NCBI GenBank assembly: GCA_022559985.1 | Contig: JAFJTR010000048.1 | Location: 180,633-244,632 of the forward strand | Direction of reading: 5' to 3' | DNA from: Parastagonospora avenae f. sp. tritici 18332-5 | Taxonomy: Eukaryota; Ascomycota; Dothideomycetes; Pleosporales; Phaeosphaeriaceae | Length of the DNA: 64,000 nucleotides | Shown here: positions 22,701 through 32,172 of the stretch, piece after piece | Layout of the letters: each line of letters begins with the position of its first letter | How positions within the stretch are numbered: position 1 is the first letter of the stretch | Program-made: the position numbers and the translations under genes | Notes under the pieces: generated by a model | Told to the model about the DNA's origin: nothing | What the model saw: the letters and a program-made list of their open reading frames with translations, nothing else | Database searches by the model: none

Positions 22701-25505
22701 AGTAGCCGAGTCGCCGGCAGCTTGGACTGACGACTCGTCGTCCCGTGTGTCACTCCAAGAGTGGATAGTGCGCTTGTGTCTTAAGACCATGACATACTCC
22801 ACTGGTGGTGATAATTCTGTTGATGATTCTCACATACCCGAATTACATCGACTGTCGGTCTCCGTCATATTGCAGATATATCAGAGCCCTTTCGCTGCGC
22901 CTTTACGAGAACTTGAGCTTGAGGTACATCTGATGGCACGACTAAGAACTGCCGAGCCGCCCTTGCAAAGTCTCTTACTAAAAACTACACTGTCTGCGCT
23001 CAAGCTACGTCTCAATCGCCCACCACCGGAGCAATCGACGGAGTTGAAATTACCACCACAGCCGCCACATCGATCGCGGCTGTCTATAGCGCTGAGCAGG
23101 GACTCCGAAGACCATCAACCTGCGCCCATCGCTCCGCCCCCTCAACTAGTCGACTGTCTGAAAGGAGGATTCTCTTCACCCACGAGCCGCTTGGTGTTGG
23201 ATGATTGGGTACAATTTCTCATCGAGGTGCTGCCGCTGTTCGCCGATACAATATTTCAGAATCTACTGCCTCTGGTGGATTGCTTCTGCAAGGAGATCAA
23301 CAAGTGCTTCGAACAACTGAAGACTACGTTCGCTTCACGCAATGCAGCACAAGAAGCGTCCCCAGAGTCTACAATGATTTCACTCATCAATGGTCTGGAG
23401 CAGATCTTGGCTAAAGCGCATGATCAGCTGACAATCCAAGAGATCAAGGTCTCCGCTAACAAGTCACCAGAACAGCCGCAGGGATTCTTCAGTAACGTGG
23501 TCTCTGGAGTTTTCACCTCGGAGCAGGCACAAACACGAACCCCAACGGCGAACAGCAGGCTTACCGTTCTTTTGTGTTTTCAAGATACCGTTCGGATATG
23601 CTTCGCTATATGGTCGTGGGGTGGTTATGGAGACAAGCACATCCAGCAAGATATCTCGTCGGCAGCCTCCTTTGGCTTCACCTCACTTCGTATGCGCAAC
23701 CGGGCCCGTCGCATATTGGAACACTTATTTGCCGCCGAAGCACTCGAATGCTTAGAGACTCTGGCAGTCATCTGGGCCGATTCCACAACGGACGGTGATC
23801 AAGGAGCAGCAGTGATGGGTCTCCTCAATGTCCTCAATGGATCCAAACCCAAACATACCATACCTGCCATCTTCAATGCGATTTATAGCCGCACGGATCC
23901 TTCAGCGCTAGATGCGAATCGAACTTCGACGCTAACTTCAAACCTGTCTGACTCTGAGCTGGTTGTGTTTTTGGTCGAATACACGAAGTCTTTAGAGGAC
24001 GATGCCATGGATGAAATTTGGCAGGACTGCACGTTGTTTCTTCGCGACGTTCTAGCAAATCCTTTACCCCACAGACAAATATTACCGATGCTGCTTGAGT
24101 TTACTGCAGTCATCGGGCAAAAGGTCGACAACACAAATTTTGGAGAGCAAAAGAAACTGAGGAGAGAGCTATCGGTAAGTCTCTTACTATATGAGATGGC
24201 GAAAAATTGACCTCTGTATAGGACCTCTTCACGAGAGTGTTGACAGCAATCTTCACAACACGTTCTATGGGCTACGTGCAAAACACAGACCATGATCTGG
24301 TAGAAGACAAGTCTTCTGCAACCGCCAACGGTGCTCGTGCTCAGCAACGTGCATCAGACGTTGTCTCGATCCTCACGTCCATCGTTCCCAAGCTCCCTCT
24401 GATCCTTGTTGAGAACGACCGGGTTGCCAAGGTCGTATCCGATATGTCCACATCCATAATCGGTCCTAGCTTTCGAGCCAAAAATTTCCCCGAGCATGTA
24501 TCCAAGGGGCACTTGGACCTTCTGCAGAGCCTAGCAAAGGTATCGCAAGGGAACAAGTTGCTCAAGAAGGACATTTTCGACGCATTCAACGATCCCAAAT
24601 TCTTCAACGCGCCGCTGCCGATCCTGCGAGAGTCATGGCTTCCCATTCTGGCGCAGTGGACACAATCTGACAAAGAGCGTGTGCCAGAGTTGCTGGGTAG
24701 AATCTCTGCGCCCACCACTGCGGGTATCATGTTCGGTGTGGGTGCGTCGTCCGCGCGCCAGGAGGCAGACCGCAAAACTCAATTGAATTTGCGACGTATT
24801 GCACTCCTGATTCTCGCAAGTCCAGAAGACGCATTCACTCCAAACATTCCTCAGATTCTCGAGAAAGTGGTTGAGCTTCTCACAGCCACCCATGCAACTT
24901 CGCCTTCATCAGCCACACGCGCAGATGTGCTGATTCTACTGCGTGCCATCATCCTCAGGACATCACACGTGCATCTCGCGTCTCTCTGGCCTATCATCAA
25001 CGGTGAACTCACGGCTTCGCTCTCCTCCTTACTGCCAGATGCCAACAACAAAGTTCATTATAACAACGCCGGCATTATACAAGCCTGTAAACTCCTCGAT
25101 GAGCTTGTAGTCCTCGACCCCGACGACTTCCAACTGTCCGAATGGCTCTTCATATGCGACACCATTGACGCAGTCTACAAGCCTGCCACACCGCCAACCA
25201 TGCTCTCCTTGACTGATGAAGTCAATGAAGTTTTGTCACAATCTGCGCCTGGGTCTACTTCTATCCCGCCACACGTCGAATCCGATGAGCCGAAACGCAC
25301 GCTCTTCTTGGATCCGTTAATAGAGGCTCTGGAAAAGGAAGAAGATGCTGCAGTGCTAGATATGGCCAGAAGCGAGCTTGTGAACAGAGTAGTGAAGCCG
25401 TTCTTGGGCAATCTGGCAATGAGTGCATTCGAGGCTAGGTATAGGGGCGGGGAAGCGGACTGGGAGGGGGTTTGGGGAAGTGTAGTCCGGGATGCTGGGT
25501 CATAG
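19739..25505 (+). CDS. dopA: Dopey family protein DopA/Dop1
   Basis: Five exons: 19739-19838, 19895-20019, 20078-20227, 20275-24174, 24222-25505, giving 1852 residues, the usual length of the family. The N-terminal domain is clear after splicing: KDKNFRRYAAGVERALALWD, then WADYISFLGRLLKALQAHP, then SGVHQKALDVYAYIFATIG, the Dopey N-terminal block that Dop1, DopA and mammalian DOPEY share. The rest is long alpha-solenoid-like sequence with leucine-rich helices, closing with short conserved blocks. In yeast Dop1 works with Mon2 and Neo1 in endosome-to-Golgi traffic; in Aspergillus nidulans DopA is needed for normal morphogenesis and development. The product should be peripheral to Golgi/endosome membranes. 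All four introns are 47-58 bp and keep phase. The symbol follows the Aspergillus name. Confidence 0.92.
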
Positions 25506-26362
25506 TGACAGCACATGAATATGATGAAGTTCAACTTTCAGGCACGTGGTGTCCTGCTAACTCTATGACAATCACATCTACCTATACCGCCTCCCAACGC
25601 CGACAAGCGCGTTGTAATACTCATCTGACGCAAGCAATTAAGAACAGTCTCCTGTCACGCCCGGTCACGATCGCGGTCACTGCTCAACATCCGAACCCGA
25701 TACCTTCATGTGTCCGGCGTCTACGAAGCCGCATCAGCTGTCCGGTGTTCCTAATGCATCTTTTCGGCGAGACCAATCGACTCTGCTCTAGTGCGTACCT
25801 GTTCCATGGTACTGAGCATCAAACGAAGTCGTCACCGGCCCCGCACCAATGACCAAAATACGAAGGATGCCGATGAAGAAATCGTTGGCCGAACGGCTCG
25901 TCATGCTCTTTCGTGCATCGATGGATTTGGTTCACACTTAGCATTGCGCGTCCTTCCGTTGGCCGTGCACGCATCGTCTACCCCACACAAACACTCGAAT
26001 CACCTTGGAACCACGTGTAAGTGTGAAGAGTCTACGAGAGCTGCTCGATGTAATGCGATTCATCGAGACTCGAGGCAAATGTAGAAGCGCCAGATTCGCT
26101 GCGTTTCACCGGTTGAAGGGTGCATTATACTCCCACGCGACGAAATGATGTCCTGCACATCCACTGCCTGCTTTACGATGCTCCGAAGATCACGCGCTAC
26201 AATTCGTTTCGTTCAAACTTGCTATTCTCTGGTTGCGCGATAGCGGACCGGACGACGTGCAGCTGTCGGGTTGCCCTTTGACGTCAAGACCATTTATTTT
26301 TGGCGAGGCGCCGGACCTCGTAGAGCAGAGGGAGGATTATGTATATCTATAGCTAGTATCGT
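25506..26362. other. Intergenic region
   Basis: No supported gene. Short open frames lack protein character. It holds the dopA 3' flank and the promoter of the next gene. Confidence 0.45.
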
Positions 26363-27997
26363 ATGTCTAGTACTGATGTTGCGCTTTCATTGAAATACAC
26401 TACACTTCACCGTCTGACTTGGCGACGTTCCACACCGCTACATCGCCCAAGTCACAAGCCACTGGCTAGAATATCAAATTCCACACCGACAAAATTTACC
26501 AGCGCATACAGCCTCTATCATACTATGAGGCGGTCTGTTTCAAGAAAGTCGCCCGATTGTGCAAAGTGGGCACGAGACGTCTCTGCCCACGTCACGAGGC
26601 CGATTGACAACTCAACACCATATGACCAAGCCACGCCCCCACCGTCTCTGCCAAACAACATCCGCACACAAACCCCACGATCTTCCGGCGGTGTCAAAGG
26701 ACTGCCAGCTACTGACGTTCCCCGCCAAACTGCTGCCTGCCCCCCGTGTCCAGCAGACCACCTTGTTGCACAAGATGACTTGCACTACGACAATAGGAAG
26801 CCCGGGCCCTCTTCAGGCAAAGAAACGACATTCACTCCATCTTCACGACGCACACAAGATTCACTGAAACAAACTACATCCGTATCTGTCACAAAGCCTC
26901 TCAGTTTATTTGACACCGCGAATCACGATCATCTTCAGGAAATCGTACCAGAAAGACCCACTACGCCCAGATACAACGAGCCACAACCTGCGCGATATCG
27001 AGGTGTGGACAACATGCCGGCGTTGACCGTGATGGCGCCGCGGCTGCCTATGTTCCCCAAAGCTGCACCTAAGCTGCGACCTGCGAAGCTGGATCTGACG
27101 CCACTTGTGGTAGAGTCGGTGGAGACTCCAAATATTCCAAGACGTCAACTATCATGGTCAGCTAGGGCACGCAAACGTCGAAACTCGATATTTGACGACA
27201 CTTTCAACTTCTGGGCACCATCTCGACGGAAGCGCGCACACAGCCCTCCAGTCAGTCCTAGGACGTCAATAGCACGTTCCGACTCTGGCTCACCCACACC
27301 AACACCTGAAAATCCTTACAACAAGAGGCAGTGTGTTGGAACCTCTGGATTGAAGGCCGCGACATCACCCAAGCACAACTCAACTAGCTCCGAGCGTCGT
27401 CTTGCATCTGCCGGCCTTGAAGAAGACATCGCTCGCATCTCTCTCGACGTGACGAGCTCCGAAGCACATCCTGGCTCACCTGTTGACTTCAGTACCACAT
27501 CATACTTTACCACTCAACCAGAACGCGGCCGCCACCAAAGCCAATTTCCCAGCTACCTGGAGCACTCCCGCGAACATTCGCCCTCTCTCAACCCCAACGT
27601 CAGCCTGATCTTCGCCGTCCCCATCGACCAATACCACGATCACGCGCGCGAAGTCGAAGCAGAGCTAGCCCAAGGCCCTCACATCTTGGACCTGGCGAGC
27701 ACATCGACCAGCCATCGTCTCTCCCTTACAGACTCGACAAGTAGCGAGGACGATCCCTCTCGCTCGCACAGCAACTCAGCAAGCCAACGCCCTTCCATTG
27801 AAACAATATCGAGCACAGGATCAAGCACGTTAGTCAACAGCAGTTCCAGTGGTTCTGAATCACATGCAGATCGCTTCCTCACTCACGTGCGCGCAAGCCA
27901 AGAAGCGCGGCGACGACGCAGCACAGAGGATCGAAGGCGCATCTTCGTCAAGAACGATGAGAACGATAAATGGCTCATTGGCGACGAGCCTTTATGA
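26363..27997 (+). CDS. Uncharacterised Ser/Pro-rich protein, possible stop-codon readthrough product
   Basis: A single open frame of 544 codons. A second good start at 26525 (MRRSVSRKSPDCAKW) would remove 54 residues. The body is basic and Ser/Thr/Pro-rich with many SP sites, so it is probably disordered. It ends in a charged block (EARRRRSTEDRRR) followed by NDENDKWLIGDEPL. I recognise no domain. The stop is TGA followed by CTA, the best-known leaky termination context. Without interruption the same frame continues 89 more codons to 28267. It starts with about 30 hydrophobic residues (from TYACYLAVCTWFALGF) and ends with an amphipathic, Trp-containing tail. This hydrophobic part has no ATG of its own. 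The two nearest upstream GT donors joined to the nearest AG acceptor would not keep the frame. Function unknown. Confidence 0.62.
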   Translation: MSSTDVALSLKYTTLHRLTWRRSTPLHRPSHKPLARISNSTPTKFTSAYSLYHTMRRSVSRKSPDCAKWARDVSAHVTRPIDNSTPYDQATPPPSLPNNIRTQTPRSSGGVKGLPATDVPRQTAACPPCPADHLVAQDDLHYDNRKPGPSSGKETTFTPSSRRTQDSLKQTTSVSVTKPLSLFDTANHDHLQEIVPERPTTPRYNEPQPARYRGVDNMPALTVMAPRLPMFPKAAPKLRPAKLDLTPLVVESVETPNIPRRQLSWSARARKRRNSIFDDTFNFWAPSRRKRAHSPPVSPRTSIARSDSGSPTPTPENPYNKRQCVGTSGLKAATSPKHNSTSSERRLASAGLEEDIARISLDVTSSEAHPGSPVDFSTTSYFTTQPERGRHQSQFPSYLEHSREHSPSLNPNVSLIFAVPIDQYHDHAREVEAELAQGPHILDLASTSTSHRLSLTDSTSSEDDPSRSHSNSASQRPSIETISSTGSSTLVNSSSSGSESHADRFLTHVRASQEARRRRSTEDRRRIFVKNDENDKWLIGDEPL

Positions 27998-28267
27998 CTA
28001 AAAGTCACATATGCATGCTACCTCGCTGTCTGTACGTGGTTTGCGTTGGGCTTCATTGGGTTGAATGTCGTGGCGAATGTGGCTTTTTGGTGGAAGTTGT
28101 GGGGGATGATGAGGGAGTTGAGAGAAGATGAGGAGCGCTTTCAGAGAGACTTTGGAGCGCATATGGAGGTGAGGGGCTGGGATTGGAGGGATATAATTAT
28201 ACAGCTAGTGGAGTGGTATATTAGGGGAGGGTTGGAGGATTTCGGGCACCCGGTTCCTTTTATGTGA
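27995..28267 (+). other. TGA-CTA stop context with in-frame membrane-segment extension
   Basis: The stop TGA at 27995-27997 is followed by CTA, then by 88 further sense codons and a final TGA at 28265-28267. The extension has a long hydrophobic helix at its start and would convert a soluble protein to a membrane-anchored one. Candidates are programmed readthrough, an unusual splice, or a new nonsense mutation. Confidence 0.5.
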
Positions 28268-30612
28268 TGGGTATGTAGTTGGCCTTTGGATAAGGGCCGA
28301 CGATGGAGTGATGGCTTTGCCTTTGGTTATTGGCAAGCCTTGGTTTATGTTCATGTGTGTCTTTATAAATGATGGGAGATGGCTGGCTTTCGGTTGAAGT
28401 TTGCGGATGATGACTTGGGAGATGATAGCTTCGCCTTTGGTTATTGGCGAGCCTCATGCTATGTTCATGGAATGGAATGACTTATGATAGTATCACATTT
28501 AATGATAACAACTTCTATACTTTACTACTACATCTGCTTCATTCATGATGAGAACCATCAAGATAACGAGGAGTCTTTGAACATCGTTGTTGGGTCCATT
28601 GAAATTACTTGAATCCATCTTGCACGAAGCCAGAGAGTCCTGTTTGCAAGAATTTATCACCGACTTGTATCAGAGAACGTTCTTACCAACTCTCTGGATT
28701 TGCAATAGTGTGCATCTACACTATCTTGGTGCATGTGACAAAACATGATGAGGGCACTGGGCAGCGGCAAAATTCGTGTCCGCTCCGCACCTACACGACA
28801 CAAGTCAACAGTTTTAAAAGTTGAAAATATTATAACCTTAAGGATGCCTGAATACATACGCAGCTGCAAAACGCTCTACAACCTTCTTACAGCAATTTTT
28901 GAATATACACAGGCTGCCTTTTTACCTCCTCTCCTTGATGAGGCGGACAAGAATTTTGCCGCTACCTGTTCAGGGAGCACAACCGATGACAACATCAACA
29001 ACGTATATTGACTTACTTCAACTTACAGCTTCCCCGTTCCCTCGCATGCAACATGTTGTTGCACCACCGAACTATTGTTGTTTAACCTGCAGTCATTTCC
29101 TCTCATACGCACCACAAGTGTGTAACCGCCCAACTCTCAACCACACCTTCACCACCCTCCATCCCATCACCAACCCTCTCATCCCATCATCAAACATCCT
29201 CCCCACTCTCCACCACGCTAACCCACCCTCGCACCCCCTCCCCACCCCTGAACTCAGGTCCCCTCCCAGCACCCGTCACGAGTCATCCCACCCCATCGGC
29301 TACAAGCGCGCGAACGGGCCGATTCTAGCATGCCGAACCTCAACCTTCTTTTCCCACATCGCCGACTTTGCTCGCACGACTGAACGGCGACGTGCCGCTC
29401 CACGGCATCAGTGCCGGACTTTGGGCAAACGGCGAATCGCCGGGGGGTAGTGTGGCTGGGATACCTGGTATTGCGCGTGGCTTGCCCGGTTTGGGAAAGG
29501 TTTACTAGCGTTGGTATGGGAGAGCGGGAGGGAGTGAAGTCATCATTTTACTACGATATCACATGTTTTGTGTTTCATGTGGTATAGCTGGGATTTTTAG
29601 TTGACTTGACATGGACGGCTCGTTGTGTTGCCTGTTCCTGCAGGTGTTGCTGGCGAGGCTGATTTCGCTTATCCTTGCTCTTTGCTTTTCACACGCTTAT
29701 TAATAGCATCACAGGATTCGCGCTAGGAATTTGTTCCGAAGATGGGGTTTGGGGCTGAGGATGGGCCTGTTTTCTGGGCTTGGTGCGTGGTTATGTCATG
29801 TATGTGAGGTACAGTGCAGTGCAGGAATGTCAGCTGCGGGATGTTAGTTAGGGCTAACAGGAACAAGTGCCAGAATGAATGGATGGCGCCGGAGTCAGTG
29901 GTCGGTCGGAGTTGTACAACTTTAGCAAACTCCGATTGAATTATGGATAGTCTAGCAAAGGGAACTAGGTAAACTGCACTTCCGCAAATGTCACTCGCAC
30001 AGACAGACAAAGGTTCTAGTTCTCGTCTGTTGCTCGTCCCACATGTAAACCTTTATTCATTCCAGTCACCCGTACATCCACTCCCCCCAACGCAGATCGA
30101 CCCATTGCGTGCAGCGGCGGCCGCATAGCAACCACCCGCGTACGGACCACCAATTGAGAAGATGAGCCCGCACGGACGCGAAACTCAAAAATCGTCCCAA
30201 CGCGCGCAGCGACAAACACCGCCTTAGTGGTTCTGACACAGCTCGATCCGCCGCCAGCGCCATCAACGATCTACACTCGCCACAAACCTTCGCTGTGGCC
30301 GTGGATCGACATTTGTGCATGCCATGGGGCGTCAGATTCGGAATGCGCGAGCATAGGAACTTTTGTCCGGGCTAATGTAAGGGCGCGGCGTTGATCGCCG
30401 GTAACGGCTGGGACTCCGAGCTGATGGAAAGAAGTGCGACTATGAGTTTTGGCAACGAGCTCCGCGTCGCATGCGGTATGGGGAGGGAGGGAGTCGCGCG
30501 GTTGAGTGCATGAGGCTATGGGAAGCCACGGCGCTTGCTGTGTTCGATGCGAACTCTATCGTAGCCACGATCACATGGTGTGTGCTGTGCCTCCACAATC
30601 TTCACATGAAGA
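28268..30612. other. Intergenic region, 2.3 kb
   Basis: Contains an imperfect direct repeat near 28.3-28.5 kb. A strongly pyrimidine-biased stretch lies at about 29.13-29.27 kb. An overlapping set of open frames near 29.3-29.5 kb, one ending in a Gly-rich tail (GIPGIARGLPGLGKVY), could be the last exon of an unrecognised gene, but I cannot connect it to anything. No other gene is supported. Confidence 0.4.
28313..28469. repeat. Imperfect 43-bp direct repeat, spacing 114 bp
   Basis: Copies at 28313-28355 and 28427-28469 share the core GCCTTTGGTTATTGGC and the end TATGTTCATG, with about eight differences. The sequence just before each copy is also similar (ATGGAGTGATGG and GGGAGATGATAG). A third partial core (GGCCTTTGGATAAGG) lies just upstream. 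It could be a decayed minisatellite. Confidence 0.7.
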
Positions 30613-32172
30613 TCATGGTATGGGACCCCAATATCCCCACCGATCCTGCGCCTCATCTTCAGTGCGGCAGCGTGGGTGGGCGTGGTCCTCGTGAGTACCC
30701 ATCGGCCATATCGGGATGTAGCAGATCTGTTCGTCTTGACATGTGCCACAATCTTTCCAAGTTGTCCATTGCAGATAGTCGTAGAGGTTGTCGATGAGCT
30801 CGATGGCATGAGCTGGATCCTGAGATGTTTGTAAAATATCTTCTGGGTCAGACCAGACAGCTGATAGAGCCTCGAAGAGAGTGCTGCATATGCGATTCGT
30901 GATCTCATGGACCGTTCGATGTGCAAGACTAGTTGCACCCTGCACTGAAACAATCTGTGCAATGCAGCGTCTCAATTCTGATGTCGAGTTCCTCTCCGTA
31001 TAGTCGATAAATGGCGACATCAAAAGCTCCAGAAACTCTGCCAGTGCTGTCTCATTGAGCCGAATCTGCTTGTCAGTGTGGAGGTAATGCAGTGGCTCGC
31101 TGTAGCGTGCCACCACCATGTCTGCAACGGCTTGCCAGTTACGTGTTATCCGGCCATCGTCTCGTAAGATCATGCTTGTGAGATCGCTTCTAACGCGCAT
31201 GAGATCTGATCTCTTGACGTTCTGTAGACGCGGCATGTCGTAGTCAGACTGCACGTCATTCTTGAAGAGATCATCAATGTCCGGGTACGCGAACACACTG
31301 ACGAAGCTGTCGTAGTTCAACGTGACCCTACTTCCCCCGATGTCATGGTACCGGCTCGTGATAGCTTCGAGGTAGGACCAACCCCCGAGGAAGCCTTGTT
31401 GGCCGCGGTGCGATGTGACGGCCATAACATCTGCCAATTCAAGATGCTTTTCGAACTCGCAAAGTATGATCTCGAAGCCGCCTTCCATGCGTAAAATGCC
31501 ATCAATCTTGCCGTCCCAGATGGACGTCGTGAGATTACACATGCCATGGGCACGTGTAAACTCTCCCTTCATGTGACTGGGACTTGACGTTAAATTGAGG
31601 AGAAGCATGTCCTGCGTGTCCAGCGTTCCGTTGGATGTTTTTGCCGCGGATAGCCCATCAATGTAGAGAAGACGGAGATCATGTTTGGGTATATAAGTGT
31701 GCAGATAGCCTGCATTTGGGTCTGGCTTTGAGTCGCCTGACGTGAGAATCTGCTGTCGTTCATCGCTGGTCCTCGTGTCAAACCGACCAGCCATTGGGTC
31801 ATCTCGAACGTGTGGCCGTTCACGTGATTGCCCTTCCCTATGGCGAATTCCATAATCATCCTCTGGTGGAGGAGGTCTCATCCATGGTTGAGCAAATATG
31901 CGCGCATGCTCCGGTTCGAATGCGAGCCACTCCATTCCTTGTATGGCCTCTTTTCCCCATGTTCCATGATACAACTGGGAATTGGCTGGCACTGTTGCTA
32001 AGAAAAATGACATGCCATTATGGGTCAATGATCCGCCCCATTGTCGCATCGACGAATGAATAGCGTTGAAGACGTGGTTGGCATGGTGGACCTCCAGTGG
32101 TTTCGCATCAGCAAAATGTGACAGGGTTAGACCAAGGAAAGACGCATATTGAACAAAGTAGTTGCGATGCAT
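30613..32172 (-). CDS. Conserved uncharacterised secreted-type protein
   Basis: An intronless gene for 519 residues. The first ATG is at 32172; the frame is open a little further upstream but without another ATG. The N-terminus (MHRNYFVQYASFLGLTLSHF) can act as a signal peptide or anchor, and several NxS/T sites occur in the body. Notable blocks are YHGTWGKEAIQGMEWLAFEP, LRLLYIDGLSAAKTSNGTLD, WDGKIDGILRMEGGFEIILC, and a Cys-containing end (CGTCQDEQICYIPIWPMGTH). I think this belongs to a family of unannotated proteins widespread in Pezizomycotina, but I know no function or catalytic motif for it. Acidic and Trp-rich composition fits an extracytoplasmic protein. Confidence 0.72.
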   Translation of the reverse strand: MHRNYFVQYASFLGLTLSHFADAKPLEVHHANHVFNAIHSSMRQWGGSLTHNGMSFFLATVPANSQLYHGTWGKEAIQGMEWLAFEPEHARIFAQPWMRPPPPEDDYGIRHREGQSRERPHVRDDPMAGRFDTRTSDERQQILTSGDSKPDPNAGYLHTYIPKHDLRLLYIDGLSAAKTSNGTLDTQDMLLLNLTSSPSHMKGEFTRAHGMCNLTTSIWDGKIDGILRMEGGFEIILCEFEKHLELADVMAVTSHRGQQGFLGGWSYLEAITSRYHDIGGSRVTLNYDSFVSVFAYPDIDDLFKNDVQSDYDMPRLQNVKRSDLMRVRSDLTSMILRDDGRITRNWQAVADMVVARYSEPLHYLHTDKQIRLNETALAEFLELLMSPFIDYTERNSTSELRRCIAQIVSVQGATSLAHRTVHEITNRICSTLFEALSAVWSDPEDILQTSQDPAHAIELIDNLYDYLQWTTWKDCGTCQDEQICYIPIWPMGTHEDHAHPRCRTEDEAQDRWGYWGPIP

